DNA of 64,000 nt, from contig JAAEQD010000243.1 in NCBI GenBank assembly GCA_024231855.1, positions 1-64,000 on the forward strand, given 5' to 3'. The translations under genes were made by a program, and so were the position numbers. Below, one piece after another: positions 1-9,374 of this stretch (its first letter is position 1; every line of letters begins with the position of its first letter). This stretch comes from Candidatus Zixiibacteriota bacterium. GTDB lineage: Bacteria; Zixibacteria; MSB-5A5; UBA10806; 4484-95. The notes under the pieces were generated by a model. The model made no database searches. It was not told the DNA's origin and saw only the letters and a list, made by a program, of their open reading frames with translations.

Positions 1-936
1 GAACAATTCGATTATTTCATCTTCAGTGGGAAGCAGCACTAACCCGGACCTGAGTTTTGATGCTCCCGGCAAGCCTTTTAAATACCAGCATAACTTACTT
101 CTCATACGTATCAAACCGGCAAAAGAGCCATACTTTTCTATCGATAACCGCAAGTGGTCCAGAGCAGTATCAATACGGATATCAACAGCCGGTACGGCCA
201 GAAGTTCCCCGGTTTCGAGATAATGCTTCGTTCTTTTAAATATCCAGGGATTGCCAAATGACGCCCGACAAATCATTACAGCATCGCAGCCGGTCCGGTC
301 GAACATCTCTTTGGCTTTCCGCGGACTGTTGATATCGCCGGATCCTATAACCGGAATATTGATAGCTCGTTTGATATCCCGGATTAAAGACCAATCCGCT
401 TCGCCGGAAAATCCCTGCATCCGGGTGCGCGGATGAAGACAAACTGCGGCCGCGCCGTTATCTTCGGCTATCCTGGCTACTTCGACCGCTACGATACTAT
501 CATGATCCCAACCTGAGCGATATTTAATCGTGACTGGAATATTTACCGCTTCAACAACCAGTTTAATAATATTTGCTAACTCAGTTAGGTTCTTCAACAT
601 AGAGGAGCCACCGTTTTTAGCGACGACCTTCTTGGCAGGGCAACCGAAATTCAAATCGATGAAATCGGGTTTTAAATCGGCGGCCAATTCGGCGGCCTCC
701 GCCATAACCTCCGCCCGGGCGCCGAAAAGTTGAATACCCAATGGCCTTTCAGCTTGATCAAATGCCATTAAAGCTTTTGTTTTTTTACAGTTGCGGATAA
801 GTCCCTCGGATGAGATTAGTTCCGTTACCGTGGCGTCAGCTCCCCATTTACGGGCTAATCTTCGGGTAAGCGAATCAGTCACCCCGGCTGCCGGCGCTAA
901 TATAACCTTATTATATGCCTTAAAGTTTGCCCACAT
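1..936 (-). CDS. dusB: tRNA-dihydrouridine synthase, DusB-like (C-terminus cut by window edge)
   Basis: FMN-dependent enzyme that reduces specific uridines in tRNA to dihydrouridine in the cytosol. The minus-strand frame opens at ATG 934-936 and stays open for 312 codons to the window edge, so the C-terminus is missing. Visible family motifs are LAPAAGVTD near the N-terminus (the usual LAPMAGVTD), DLNFGCP with the catalytic cysteine followed by AKKVVAKNGG, the TIKYRSGW segment, HPRTRMQGF, and IPVIGSGDI. These are the FMN/tRNA-binding and catalytic blocks of the Dus family. The start has no clear Shine-Dalgarno sequence. TATATT lies 9 nt upstream of the ATG, so the message could be nearly leaderless. 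The gene is divergent from the FHA gene. Assignment to the DusB subgroup rather than another Dus is by overall resemblance only. Confidence 0.93.
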   Translation of the reverse strand, partial: MWANFKAYNKVILAPAAGVTDSLTRRLARKWGADATVTELISSEGLIRNCKKTKALMAFDQAERPLGIQLFGARAEVMAEAAELAADLKPDFIDLNFGCPAKKVVAKNGGSSMLKNLTELANIIKLVVEAVNIPVTIKYRSGWDHDSIVAVEVARIAEDNGAAAVCLHPRTRMQGFSGEADWSLIRDIKRAINIPVIGSGDINSPRKAKEMFDRTGCDAVMICRASFGNPWIFKRTKHYLETGELLAVPAVDIRIDTALDHLRLSIEKYGSFAGLIRMRSKLCWYLKGLPGASKLRSGLVLLPTEDEIIELF

Positions 937-1032
937 ATTACCGAAAATATAAACGAACCGTTGTAAAGGCAAGTTAAATTGGTTTAAAGTTGAGATGTAA
1001 TCTTTAATTCCCTAATTTAAGGGGGAGTTTTT

Positions 1033-1728
1033 ATGCCAGAAATTATAGTAAAATTTGAAGAAAAAATCATCGAGAAGTTCATTACCGAAAAGCGGCGGGT
1101 AACCGTTGGCCGAACTCCGGATAATGATATCGTGTTGGAGAACCGGGCAATATCCAGACGTCATGCCATAATCGAATTCAGCGAGGACCAAACAATCATT
1201 ATGGATAATGAGTCGTTAAACGGAACTTTCGTTAATTCTCGTAAAATCAACGAAGAGGTTCTGAAAAACGATGATATTATCACGATTGGGAAGTACAGTC
1301 TTGTTTATCATAAGGAAGAGGAGCGCGATAGCAATGTTTTTGGCATGGACGGTACTATGGTCTTGCAGACCAAAAAACAAAAAGAGATGATTGCCAAGGA
1401 TAAAAAAGCAAAAGAGTTGACATCTGAGGCCGGGTGTTCTATTCTTCTGGGCGAAGTTGGCGCGGAACAAGATAAATACCCTCTGGCTCATTCGGTTGTC
1501 ACTATTGGCAGATCGAAAATGGCTAATATCAAGGCGAAAGGGTGGTTATTATCCGGCGTCCAAGCCAAGGTCGTCAAAAATGGCGAGGATTTCTGGATTG
1601 TAAACCTGGGCAGGAAAGGTAAGTCGAAAGTTAATGGTGAGCCGATTGAGAACTCCCTGTTGAGAAACGATGATATAATTCAGGTTGGCAAAACCGTTTT
1701 CAGATTTATAGAGAATAAAGCAAGATGA
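1033..1728 (+). CDS. Double FHA-domain protein
   Basis: 231-residue cytosolic protein with no signal peptide. FHA domain 1 (about residues 4-92) has the canonical phosphothreonine-binding residues: GR at 26-27, SRRHA at 41-45 and NGTFVN at 63-68. The second domain (about 137-228) keeps the fold signature IGRS and VNGEPI, but the SxxH block is degenerate (SGVQA), so it may not bind phosphopeptide. The linker contains DGTMVLQ around Thr108, which resembles the short threonine sites next to FHA domains in kinase-regulated proteins such as GarA/OdhI (comparison from memory). The stop overlaps the start of the phosphoesterase gene by 4 nt, and a CHASE2-Ser/Thr kinase lies 1.1 kb downstream. A role as substrate or reader of that kinase is inferred. 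Confidence 0.85.
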   Translation: MPEIIVKFEEKIIEKFITEKRRVTVGRTPDNDIVLENRAISRRHAIIEFSEDQTIIMDNESLNGTFVNSRKINEEVLKNDDIITIGKYSLVYHKEEERDSNVFGMDGTMVLQTKKQKEMIAKDKKAKELTSEAGCSILLGEVGAEQDKYPLAHSVVTIGRSKMANIKAKGWLLSGVQAKVVKNGEDFWIVNLGRKGKSKVNGEPIENSLLRNDDIIQVGKTVFRFIENKAR

Positions 1729-2453
1729 GATACGCCTTTTACTCCGATGTGCATGCTAATGTCGAGGCATTGAAAGCTGTCATTCTCGACTTTCGAGTCG
1801 AGAAAATAGACCGAATTTTCTTTTTGGGAGATGCCGTTGGTTATGGGCCAAATCCAAATGAATGTGTAGAACTTATTGATGAGATTTCTGAAATCAAATT
1901 GATGGGCAATCATGATTCCGCGGCATTGGGGTTGATGAATACCGAATATTTTAATCAGTATGCTACAGAATCCATTGATTGGACGAAAGAGTCATTAGCC
2001 CAAAAAACTATTGATATCATGAGTGGATTCGAGATCACCGCCCAATTGGATGATTGCATGATGGCTCATTCATCTCCAAAAGAACCGAATAAATGGCATT
2101 ATATTCTGGATATGGATGACGTTAAAGAGAACTTTGAATCTTTTGACAAACAGATTTGCATGGTTGGTCATACCCATCGCCCCTTTATTGTTTCTCAAAA
2201 CAAAGATGGCGATTGTATTATTTCTCATAAACACGAAGAACGAATTAACAAAGAGCGACGATATTTAATCAACATCGGTTCTGTCGGGCAACCCCGCGAC
2301 GGTGATCCACGCAGTTGTTATCTTATCTATGATGATGAGGTACAATTAATTAAAACAAAAAGGGTCGCTTACGATTTGGACAATACTCAGAAACGTATGG
2401 CTGAACATGGATTGCCGGATTATCTAATAGAAAGATTAGCAGTAGGTAGGTAG
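1725..2453 (+). CDS. Calcineurin-like metallophosphoesterase (YfcE/diadenosine-tetraphosphatase-like)
   Basis: 242 residues. The metal-binding motifs of the metallophosphoesterase superfamily are present: DVHAN at residues 8-12 (D-x-H), LGDAVGYGPNP (GDxxGxGP), MGNHD (GNHD) and VGHTHRP (GHTH). The group with these spacings includes YfcE-type and ApaH-like enzymes acting on phosphodiesters or nucleotides. The substrate cannot be told from sequence. The ATGA overlap with the FHA gene implies translational coupling. Because it sits in a kinase/FHA cassette it might act in phospho-signalling, but PPP/PP2C-type protein phosphatases are the usual partners, so this is only a suggestion. An interior segment is rich in charged residues (HKHEERINKERR). 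Confidence 0.85.
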   Translation: MRYAFYSDVHANVEALKAVILDFRVEKIDRIFFLGDAVGYGPNPNECVELIDEISEIKLMGNHDSAALGLMNTEYFNQYATESIDWTKESLAQKTIDIMSGFEITAQLDDCMMAHSSPKEPNKWHYILDMDDVKENFESFDKQICMVGHTHRPFIVSQNKDGDCIISHKHEERINKERRYLINIGSVGQPRDGDPRSCYLIYDDEVQLIKTKRVAYDLDNTQKRMAEHGLPDYLIERLAVGR

Positions 2454-2609
2454 TTGTCAACCCAGCAGAAAGAAATAGGTTTTCGCTTAATCCTCTTTAT
2501 TGGGGCCTTGGCCACGATGATATTGTTGGCAGGATTCGCTTTTTCAACCGATGATGTCCAATCAAGAGCATTAAAAGAGAGCAATAGTAGTATCATCGAG
2601 ACGAATTAG
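2454..2609 (+). CDS. Small single-pass membrane protein (TTG start)
   Basis: 51-codon frame starting with TTG directly after the stop of the phosphoesterase gene. AGGTAGG within that gene's last codons could serve as ribosome-binding site. The product begins with a short charged N-terminus (STQQKEIGFR), then a hydrophobic stretch of about 20 residues (roughly residues 11-30), then a polar tail. That is the layout of a small single-pass membrane protein or an uncleaved signal anchor. No family is recognised. The position between FHA/phosphoesterase and a membrane kinase makes a shared role possible. The call rests on contiguity and hydrophobicity only, so it may not be a real gene. Confidence 0.4.
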   Translation: MSTQQKEIGFRLILFIGALATMILLAGFAFSTDDVQSRALKESNSSIIETN

Positions 2610-2879
2610 GGATTCTATCTTACTTTTCCCATTCTATAGTATTATTACCGTTACTTCGATATGAGTGCGTTTTGATATAAGTTTATTCATTATATGGCAT
2701 AATGAGTACCATTTTGGAATTAAAAGAACAATCCTCGAAAAGGCATTCCATCAGATGTTAAGTAATGTCTCTCCAGTGCCGATTTATGATAATGAAGCGA
2801 TATAATAACGTTAATGAATATATCGCGATTATTAAGATAAAGTACGAGGATCAATGAAATTGATATTTAGGTGGCGCAA
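2610..2879. other. Intergenic region upstream of the CHASE2 kinase
   Basis: About 270 nt of AT-rich DNA with stops in all frames. I see no tRNA, strong hairpin or convincing sigma-70 promoter. It presumably holds the leader of the kinase gene, whose Shine-Dalgarno AGGTGG lies at its 3' end (2869-2874). Confidence 0.5.
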
Positions 2880-5138
2880 ATGCTAAAAAGATTTTCCGGC
2901 CTGATTTTATATCTCCTTATAACAGTTTTTGTCGTTACAATCTATCTCGATCAGCCCGAAATATTGGGCAGATGGGAGATGGCGATTTACGACCAGATGT
3001 TTAAATTGAGGGGAAAGCAGGATATCACAGATGATGTGCAGATTGTATCTATTGATGATGTTTCAGTTGCCGGTCAAAATAAATGGCCCTGGAATCGAGA
3101 TAAAGTTGCTGAATTAATCGATGAAATTTCCGCCCAGAATCCAAAAGTCATATACTTGGGAATGTATTTTGGCGATGATAAAACCCAGGATTCGGAGGGT
3201 TACACCTCTATTTTAGCTAAAGCCTTAAAAGACGCAGGTAATGTGGTATTACCTTACCGGCATTCGGCAGCATATTATACCGATTCCGATTTTGCCTTTC
3301 CGGATTATGTACGACGTAATGGCTATACTCAATTCGATGATCCATCCAAGTTCGAGGATTATCCTCCTTTAACAGCCAACACGATTTATCCGCCCTCTCA
3401 GCCATTAGCCGAAGCCGCTATGGGGCTTGGCTTTGCCGGGGTTGATTTCGATGCCGATCGTTACATTAGAGCTGATCCCTTAATACTGGGCTATACACGG
3501 GAGTATCTGCCATCGGTACCTTTCGTTGTTGCTCAAGGCTATTTCAGTACAAAACAAAGCGATATTAGTATAAATATCGGCGAATCAATCGTGGTTGGGC
3601 CAAGAGAAATTCCCCTGGATGACAGGGGAAGAATGAGAATTAATTATAATGGACCGGAGCGAACTTTCGATTTTGTGTCCGCCCTGGATGTTCTAAATGG
3701 AACAGTAGGTAAAAAAGAGTTTTCCGGCAAAATAGTGTTAATTTCCTACACCGGTCCCGGCACAATAGATTTGTATTCCACACCGGTAGCTCAGGCCATG
3801 TATGGGATAGAAATTACCGCGAATACCGTGGAAAACATTATTCACAATAATTTTCTTAAAAGTCTTGGTCCAGCCGGCTCGGTTAATTTCCTTGTGATCC
3901 TCTTAATCGGCGCGTTTTCGGCGGTGATTCTTCCCCGGATTTCGCTTATGTATCGCTTCGTCGCTCTGGGAATGTCTTTATTCGTTATCGCTAATCTTAG
4001 TTTTGTTCTGTTTACGAATTACGATATTATTACCCAGGCGTTCTATCCGTTAATACAGATAGTATTTTTTATCATAGTAGCGCCAATGATGAAACTTCCA
4101 CATGTCAGCGTCAATGAGGAAGAGGAAGATGATGAAATCGATTATGACGCTCTATTGGCCGGTACGCCTATTGGTGGGACCCGGACTCAGGTTGTCACAC
4201 CGCCCTCAAACGCGGCGCCGTTAGATGCCACAGTACCTCAAAATCTGCCCGGACCCGGTCGGGAGGAGGAAGCTTCGGTAGCTACCATGCAGCTTGGTAC
4301 CGATAAAAACGGATTGCCGGTCGGATCAACCAATTTCGGCCGCTACCAGGTTCTCGAGGCTATTGGGCAGGGGGCCATGGGTATGGTATATAAGGGGCTC
4401 GACCCGGCTATCGATAGGCCCGTGGCTTTGAAAACTATTCGGTTGGATAATATCGTTAATTCCGATGAAATGCACGAACTTAAAATACGCCTGGATCGCG
4501 AGGCGAAAGCAGCTGGCCAGTTATCCCATCCCAATATAGTCACTATATATGACGTGGGTGAAGAGCAGTCGATGCAGTATATTGCCATGGAGTTTCTCGA
4601 TGGCCAGACGCTTGAAGAGCTTATTGAAAGCAAACAGCACTGGAATTATAAGACGCTTTGCAAGCTTATGATTCAAATCTGTGAAGCCCTGGATTTTGCC
4701 CATGAACGGGGCATTGTTCATCGCGATATTAAACCGGCTAATATAATGATGCTCGATAATGACAGAGTAAAAGTCATGGATTTCGGGATAGCCCGACTCG
4801 CCCAATCGAATATGACCCAATCGGGAGTCGCTTTAGGCACACCGAATTATATCTCGCCTGAGCAACTGAAGGGTCAGGGTATTGACCGTAGAAGCGATAT
4901 ATTCAGTCTTGGTGTAGTATTTTATGAGTTGTTGACCGAGCAAAAACCTTTTAAAGGCGATACGATTTCGGCGCTGATCTATTCGATATTACATACGAGT
5001 CCGCCTTCGCCATCCGAGATAAACCTCGATGTGCCGCGAATTTTCGATAAAATCGTGGCCAAAGCTTTGGCCAAGGATCCAGATCTTAGATTCCAGACGT
5101 CGCGCGAGATGGCCGATATACTGAGAAAATTGATTTAA
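2880..5138 (+). CDS. CHASE2-domain transmembrane Ser/Thr protein kinase
   Basis: 752 residues from ATG 2880, chosen because AGGTGG lies 5 nt upstream; an in-frame GTG at 2871 overlaps that site. The order is an N-terminal membrane segment (about 5-22), an extracytoplasmic CHASE2 sensor domain (about 30-330), three closely spaced membrane segments (about 340-410), an acidic linker, then a Hanks-type kinase domain (about 484-752). Kinase motifs are complete: IGQGAMG nucleotide loop, VALKTI with the ATP lysine, IVHRDIKPAN catalytic loop, MDFGIA metal-binding loop, and GTPNYISPEQ activation segment. This is the standard CHASE2-STPK architecture. It likely senses an envelope signal and phosphorylates cytosolic threonines; the FHA protein nearby is a candidate target. 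A strong terminator follows. Confidence 0.94.
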   Translation: MLKRFSGLILYLLITVFVVTIYLDQPEILGRWEMAIYDQMFKLRGKQDITDDVQIVSIDDVSVAGQNKWPWNRDKVAELIDEISAQNPKVIYLGMYFGDDKTQDSEGYTSILAKALKDAGNVVLPYRHSAAYYTDSDFAFPDYVRRNGYTQFDDPSKFEDYPPLTANTIYPPSQPLAEAAMGLGFAGVDFDADRYIRADPLILGYTREYLPSVPFVVAQGYFSTKQSDISINIGESIVVGPREIPLDDRGRMRINYNGPERTFDFVSALDVLNGTVGKKEFSGKIVLISYTGPGTIDLYSTPVAQAMYGIEITANTVENIIHNNFLKSLGPAGSVNFLVILLIGAFSAVILPRISLMYRFVALGMSLFVIANLSFVLFTNYDIITQAFYPLIQIVFFIIVAPMMKLPHVSVNEEEEDDEIDYDALLAGTPIGGTRTQVVTPPSNAAPLDATVPQNLPGPGREEEASVATMQLGTDKNGLPVGSTNFGRYQVLEAIGQGAMGMVYKGLDPAIDRPVALKTIRLDNIVNSDEMHELKIRLDREAKAAGQLSHPNIVTIYDVGEEQSMQYIAMEFLDGQTLEELIESKQHWNYKTLCKLMIQICEALDFAHERGIVHRDIKPANIMMLDNDRVKVMDFGIARLAQSNMTQSGVALGTPNYISPEQLKGQGIDRRSDIFSLGVVFYELLTEQKPFKGDTISALIYSILHTSPPSPSEINLDVPRIFDKIVAKALAKDPDLRFQTSREMADILRKLI

Positions 5139-5162
5139 ACTATAGCTCGTTCGAACGATTAA

Positions 5163-5194
5163 GCCGCCGGATAATCATATCCGGCGGCATTTTA
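5163..5194 (+). terminator. Rho-independent terminator after the kinase gene
   Basis: Perfect 10-bp GC-rich inverted repeat (GCCGCCGGAT at 5163-5172 and ATCCGGCGGC at 5179-5188) with a 6-nt loop, followed by ATTTTA. It ends the kinase transcript 24 nt after the stop. Confidence 0.85.
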
Positions 5195-5341
5195 ATTATA
5201 ACAAGAGGATGTTTCAGGCGCGCCGCGGCGCTTTAATCATTTATCCCTTTGAAATAGCTTGCGGCGAAAACGAAGAGCCCTTATCTTGACAACGCATAAA
5301 CCGGACTATTTGCATAGTATGAATAATAAAGGGGAGTTAAA

Positions 5342-7171
5342 ATGTATGAAAAATTCGGTGCCGTTGTAAATGGCAATGATATTGAATTCAAGCTATTTTT
5401 CCCCGATAATTCGAAAGATCCATCTCAATACACGCGGGGAAGTCTGCCCAATATCGATAAAATCCAGGTAACCGGTACATTTCAGGAAAAACTGGGTGGT
5501 TCAAATTGGGATTTCCAGAATGCTCCTGATATGGCAATGACCCCGCATCCGAAGGGATTTCTTTTTCAAATGAATATAGAAGGTGGTTTGCCTGAAGGAT
5601 ATTATGAGTACAAATATTTTGTCACCTTTAAAAATGGCACGACCCGATGGTGCACCGATCCCTGTACCAAATATGGCGGCGGAGAGATGGAGAATTCGGC
5701 ATTCGTCGTTGGCGGAAACGATACGGATGTTCAACCGATACGGAACCGTTTACCCCAGAAAGACCTGATTATTTATGAACTAATGCCCGATGATTTTACC
5801 GCCGAATTCAGGGGAAATATGGCGCCGTTTAAGGCGATCAGAGAAAAGCTGGATTATCTCCAAAATCTGGGCGTTAACGCGATCGAGTTTATGCCCTGGA
5901 CAGCCTGGATTGGAAGTGATTTTTATTGGGGATACCGGACATTTCAGTTCTTCTCCGTGGAGCATCGATATATAAACGATCCGCTGAGTCCGCTGGACAA
6001 ACTCTATTGGTTGAAGGTTTTAATAAATGAATTGCATAATCGGGGCATGCATGTGATTATGGATGGCGTTTTCAACCATACTTGGGAGGGGAGCGATCCG
6101 GGCAGGGGTTTCGCGTATTATTGGCTTTACGAAGATCCCGGTAATTCGCCTTTTACCGGGGATTATTCGGGAGGTGGCTATTTTCAGGATCTTGATTTTA
6201 AAAACGCCTGCACGCATGAATTTATTCTGGATGTTTGCAAGTACTGGCTGGATGAATATAAAATCGATGGTATTCGTTTTGATTATACGCTCGGCTATTT
6301 TGATAAAAACCATCTTGATACCGGTATAACGCGGCTTTGTGAGGAATTGTCGGCTTATCTTCTGGAAACGCGTTATGATAATATCAGTTTGATGCTGGAA
6401 CATCTAACCGATAACAGGTATGATGCTATTGATGATACTAATCACTCCGCCGCGACCGGTTGCTGGTACGACAGGCTCATGTTTGAATCGAGAGATTATA
6501 TTCAATGGGGGAATGTTGACGCTCGTATTATGCGAGCGTTGAATACGGCCAAAGATTTCTCGTCCGGAAAAGGACCGGTTACGTATATTGAGAATCACGA
6601 CCATTCCAGTTTTATTAATAAGGCCAGGGGAAGATCCTGGTGGTGGAAAACACAGCCATATGTAATCGCGCTTATGACATGTCCGGGGACGGTACTTATC
6701 CACAATGGCCAGGAATTCGGACAGGATTATGATATGCCGGAGGATGGACCCGGGCGAGTGGTGCCAAGACCGCTTGATTGGGATTACACTTCTGATCAAG
6801 TAGGTAATCAGCTCCAGAACCTTTATCGAAAAATGATCAAGCTAAGAAAAGATCATCCATCGCTGCGTTCAACCAATTTTTACCCTGAATCTTATGATCT
6901 TTACTTCAACAATGAAGGTTATGGCGTAAATGTGAATAAGGATGTGGTGGTCTATCACCGCTGGGGTAAAGCCGATGATGGATCATTGGAAAGATTCATT
7001 ATTGTGCTTAATTTCTCAAGCTATAATCAGTATGTGGATATACCATTTTCAACTCAGGGGCTGTGGCGTGACCTGCTTAATGATCATTCTATACAGCTTT
7101 CTGACTACCGCCTTTTTAATCAGAAGATAAATTCCAACTGGGGTAAAATCTATTATAATAAGGAAGCTTAG
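5342..7171 (+). CDS. Alpha-amylase family glycoside hydrolase (GH13) with N-terminal carbohydrate-binding-like domain
   Basis: 609 residues, no signal peptide, so cytosolic; it likely acts on storage alpha-glucan or maltodextrin. An N-terminal beta-sandwich (about 1-125; QVTGTFQ...W, then YEYKYFV) resembles the CBM48/E-set domains of branching and debranching enzymes. The (beta/alpha)8 barrel carries all GH13 signatures: DGVFNH (region I, D241/N245/H246), DGIRFD with nucleophile Asp314, acid/base Glu353 in LMLEHL, and ENHD with Asp420 as transition-state stabiliser. A C-terminal beta domain begins near 500. All catalytic residues are present. The exact specificity (branching, amylase, trehalohydrolase-like) is not resolvable here. 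GGGGAG precedes the ATG. It appears monocistronic, between a terminator and a long AT-rich gap. Confidence 0.9.
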   Translation: MYEKFGAVVNGNDIEFKLFFPDNSKDPSQYTRGSLPNIDKIQVTGTFQEKLGGSNWDFQNAPDMAMTPHPKGFLFQMNIEGGLPEGYYEYKYFVTFKNGTTRWCTDPCTKYGGGEMENSAFVVGGNDTDVQPIRNRLPQKDLIIYELMPDDFTAEFRGNMAPFKAIREKLDYLQNLGVNAIEFMPWTAWIGSDFYWGYRTFQFFSVEHRYINDPLSPLDKLYWLKVLINELHNRGMHVIMDGVFNHTWEGSDPGRGFAYYWLYEDPGNSPFTGDYSGGGYFQDLDFKNACTHEFILDVCKYWLDEYKIDGIRFDYTLGYFDKNHLDTGITRLCEELSAYLLETRYDNISLMLEHLTDNRYDAIDDTNHSAATGCWYDRLMFESRDYIQWGNVDARIMRALNTAKDFSSGKGPVTYIENHDHSSFINKARGRSWWWKTQPYVIALMTCPGTVLIHNGQEFGQDYDMPEDGPGRVVPRPLDWDYTSDQVGNQLQNLYRKMIKLRKDHPSLRSTNFYPESYDLYFNNEGYGVNVNKDVVVYHRWGKADDGSLERFIIVLNFSSYNQYVDIPFSTQGLWRDLLNDHSIQLSDYRLFNQKINSNWGKIYYNKEA

Positions 7172-7561
7172 CCGGGAAATTTGACTATTAACAGTATATA
7201 TGTTTCAGTCGAATATTCTTACGAATTCCAGATTTAATCAAATTAATTTGGATAAACGGAACCGATCAACCTAATGGAATGATTAGTTAATTAATTATCT
7301 TTCTTCTTTTCAGCTTACATGTTATATGATTGTTGAGCATGTATTTCTAATGAATATGATTAATAAAATAATTATTTTTAAAAAATATGGAATAAAATTA
7401 AGCTAATCGTGTATTTCAACTGCAACTTATTTTGCTCTCTTGTCGTAGTGAGAGCATAATCAGAAATAAAATAGTGAACTTTTCCGATTTGAGCGTAGTT
7501 TATGGGTTTTAAAGATATTTCACCAATTTAGTTCTATCCCACAAAGGAAGGAGCGTAAAAA
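7172..7561. other. AT-rich intergenic region before the TPR gene
   Basis: About 390 nt, very AT-rich, no open frame of note. It contains one short hairpin (GCTCTC 7434-7439 with GAGAGC 7450-7455). The ribosome-binding site AAGGAAGGAG of the TPR gene lies at the 3' end. I see no confident promoter or RNA gene. Confidence 0.5.
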
Positions 7562-9025
7562 ATGCGCAAATCTAACAATTGGCTGTTGATACTTTGTATC
7601 AACATGTTTTTGCTTGCGTCTTTCAGTCTGGCAATTGCCCAGGACGGTAAAATGCCGATCACTACATCATCCGATGAAGCCAGAAATTCCTATTTACATG
7701 GGCTGAATTTGACTGATAAGCTGCGTTTTCAGGAAGCCCGTCAATTTTTCGAAAACGCCGTTAAAGCCGATCCGAACTTTGCCCTGGCATATCTGAATCT
7801 CGGATTTACTTTGCCCAGCGCCAAGGAATTCTTCGAAACCTTTGATAAGGCCAGAGCCTTAACCGATCAAATCTCAGAGGGGGAGCGCTTATGGATATTG
7901 GGCGTTGAGGCGGGTAATAACGGCCGGCCCCTGGTCCAAAGAGAGTATTACCTCAGGATGGTCAAGCTTTATCCTAACGATGAACGCGCCCACAATCTCT
8001 TGGGCAACTATTATTTTGGTCAACAGAAATATGAAACGGCTATCGAGCAGTATGAGGAAGCTAAAAAAATCAATCCCGAATTTTCGCAAATTTATAACCA
8101 GATGGGGTACGCTTACCGGTTTTTAAATCGCTATGGCAAAGCCGAGACAGCCTTCAAGAAGTATGTCGAATTAATCCCCGATGATCCAAATCCGTATGAC
8201 TCGTATGCGGAGCTGCTGATGAAAATGGGCCAATTCGAAAAATCAATCGAGAATTACCGTAAAGCCCTCGAGGTCAATCCCAACTTCGCCGCGTCTCATT
8301 CGGGCATAGCCACCAATTTCAATTTCCTGGGTCGTCACGATGAAGCTCGGCAACAGCTTAAGGTATTCTATGATGGCGCTCTCAATGACGGTCAACGTCG
8401 CGCCGCCCATTTCGCCACCGCCGTGTCCTATATGGATCAGGGCAACAGCGATATGGCTTTAGCTGAATTGGACAAACAGTACGCGTTAGCCGATAAAATA
8501 AACGATCCCACCAACAAAGCCGGTGATTTGGGTACAATGGGCACTATCCTGTTGTTTATCGGTAAGCCTGATGAGGCGTTGCTGAAATTCAAACAGGCCA
8601 GGGAAGAGGTAGTGAATTCGGATCGCTCCGATGAGATAAAGCGCAACGCCAGGCTGGGCTACTTGTTCAACGAGGCGCGCGTGGCTGTTGCTCAAAAGAA
8701 ATTCGATACTGCTAAAGCGAAACAAGTTGAATATGCTATGGGAGCCGAAGCCAACAACAACCGTTTCCAGATCTGGGCTTCTCATCAGATAGCCGGTATA
8801 ATAGCGCTGGCCGAAGGCGAATACGACAAAGCCATCTCCGAGTTCCAGAAAGCCAATCCGCAGAACACGTACAACCTCTACCGGATCGGCCTGGCCTATA
8901 AGGGAAAAGGCGACAAAGTCAACGCCCATAAGTGGTTCGAAACCGTGGCCAATTACAACCAGCTCAACAGTCTCAATTACTCATTCGTGAGGACACAAGC
9001 CCAGAAACTGGTGGCTTCGAAGTAA
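7562..9025 (+). CDS. Secreted tetratricopeptide-repeat protein
   Basis: 487 residues. Residues 1-26 form a Sec signal peptide (RK, hydrophobic core, AIAQ cleavage region). The rest is alpha-helical TPR units with the W/Y-G-A-F-A pattern. The clearest are around NAVKADPNFALAYLNLG, YEEAKKINPEFSQIYNQMGYAY, VELIPDDPNPYDSYAELL and RKALEVNPNFAASHSGIA, with more degenerate units to the C-terminus (DKAISEFQKANPQNTYNLYRIG). TPR arrays mediate protein-protein contacts, so the likely site is periplasm or cell surface. No enzyme domain is visible. A strong Shine-Dalgarno lies 5' and a strong terminator 3', so it is probably transcribed alone. Confidence 0.88.
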   Translation: MRKSNNWLLILCINMFLLASFSLAIAQDGKMPITTSSDEARNSYLHGLNLTDKLRFQEARQFFENAVKADPNFALAYLNLGFTLPSAKEFFETFDKARALTDQISEGERLWILGVEAGNNGRPLVQREYYLRMVKLYPNDERAHNLLGNYYFGQQKYETAIEQYEEAKKINPEFSQIYNQMGYAYRFLNRYGKAETAFKKYVELIPDDPNPYDSYAELLMKMGQFEKSIENYRKALEVNPNFAASHSGIATNFNFLGRHDEARQQLKVFYDGALNDGQRRAAHFATAVSYMDQGNSDMALAELDKQYALADKINDPTNKAGDLGTMGTILLFIGKPDEALLKFKQAREEVVNSDRSDEIKRNARLGYLFNEARVAVAQKKFDTAKAKQVEYAMGAEANNNRFQIWASHQIAGIIALAEGEYDKAISEFQKANPQNTYNLYRIGLAYKGKGDKVNAHKWFETVANYNQLNSLNYSFVRTQAQKLVASK

Positions 9026-9050
9026 AGAGAAAGTAATGTTAATATTAAAA

Positions 9051-9082
9051 CTGCCGGGTGATTTTCCCCGGCGGTTTTTTTT
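9051..9082 (+). terminator. Rho-independent terminator after the TPR gene
   Basis: CTGCCGGG (9051-9058) pairs with CCCGGCGG (9067-9074) with one G-T pair and an 8-nt loop, followed by eight T residues (9075-9082). Confidence 0.92.
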
Positions 9083-9092
9083 ATTGGGCGTG

Positions 9093-9155
9093 CAGGTCAA
9101 AGTTGTGACCTGACAACGTACTGCTGTCAGATCACGCTTCGCTACGATCTGACAG
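9093..9155. repeat. Tandem palindromic repeat (GTAGCGAAGCGT-loop family, inverted copy)
   Basis: Two adjacent hairpins. CAGGTC/GACCTG at 9093-9112 has an 8-nt loop. CTGTCAGATC/GATCTGACAG at 9124-9155 has the 12-nt loop ACGCTTCGCTAC, the exact reverse complement of the loop of the element at 25252-25285. The surrounding 9026-9374 gap holds no gene that I can support. Confidence 0.75.
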
Positions 9156-9374
9156 AACGATGAATGGGATGTTGTGGGTGATATATACAGGGCGGTGATA
9201 AGCGAGGAATCGATTTCGCTTGCAAATTTTAAATGTATTTTATAACCTGTAGGCAAATATAATGTATAGTAATAATACAACAAGGACATCATCAGGAATT
9301 TACCGGATAGCATTTTAATGAGAATATGTCAGTGTTTACACGCAAAAGGGATCCAATAAAAAGAGGTTAATAAT

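Noticed and set aside
1216-1491. Long antisense frames opposite real genes (here, and for example 8486-8929, 16327-16878, 19858-20445)
   Set aside because: They are shadows of coding frames with strong family matches and have no recognisable product or ribosome-binding site.
5286-5320. TTGACA upstream of the GH13 gene as promoter
   Set aside because: The -35 is good, but no acceptable -10 lies 16-18 nt downstream.
7434-7455. Short hairpin GCTCTC/GAGAGC before the TPR gene
   Set aside because: Only 6 bp, no T-run, no similar copy noticed; may be chance.
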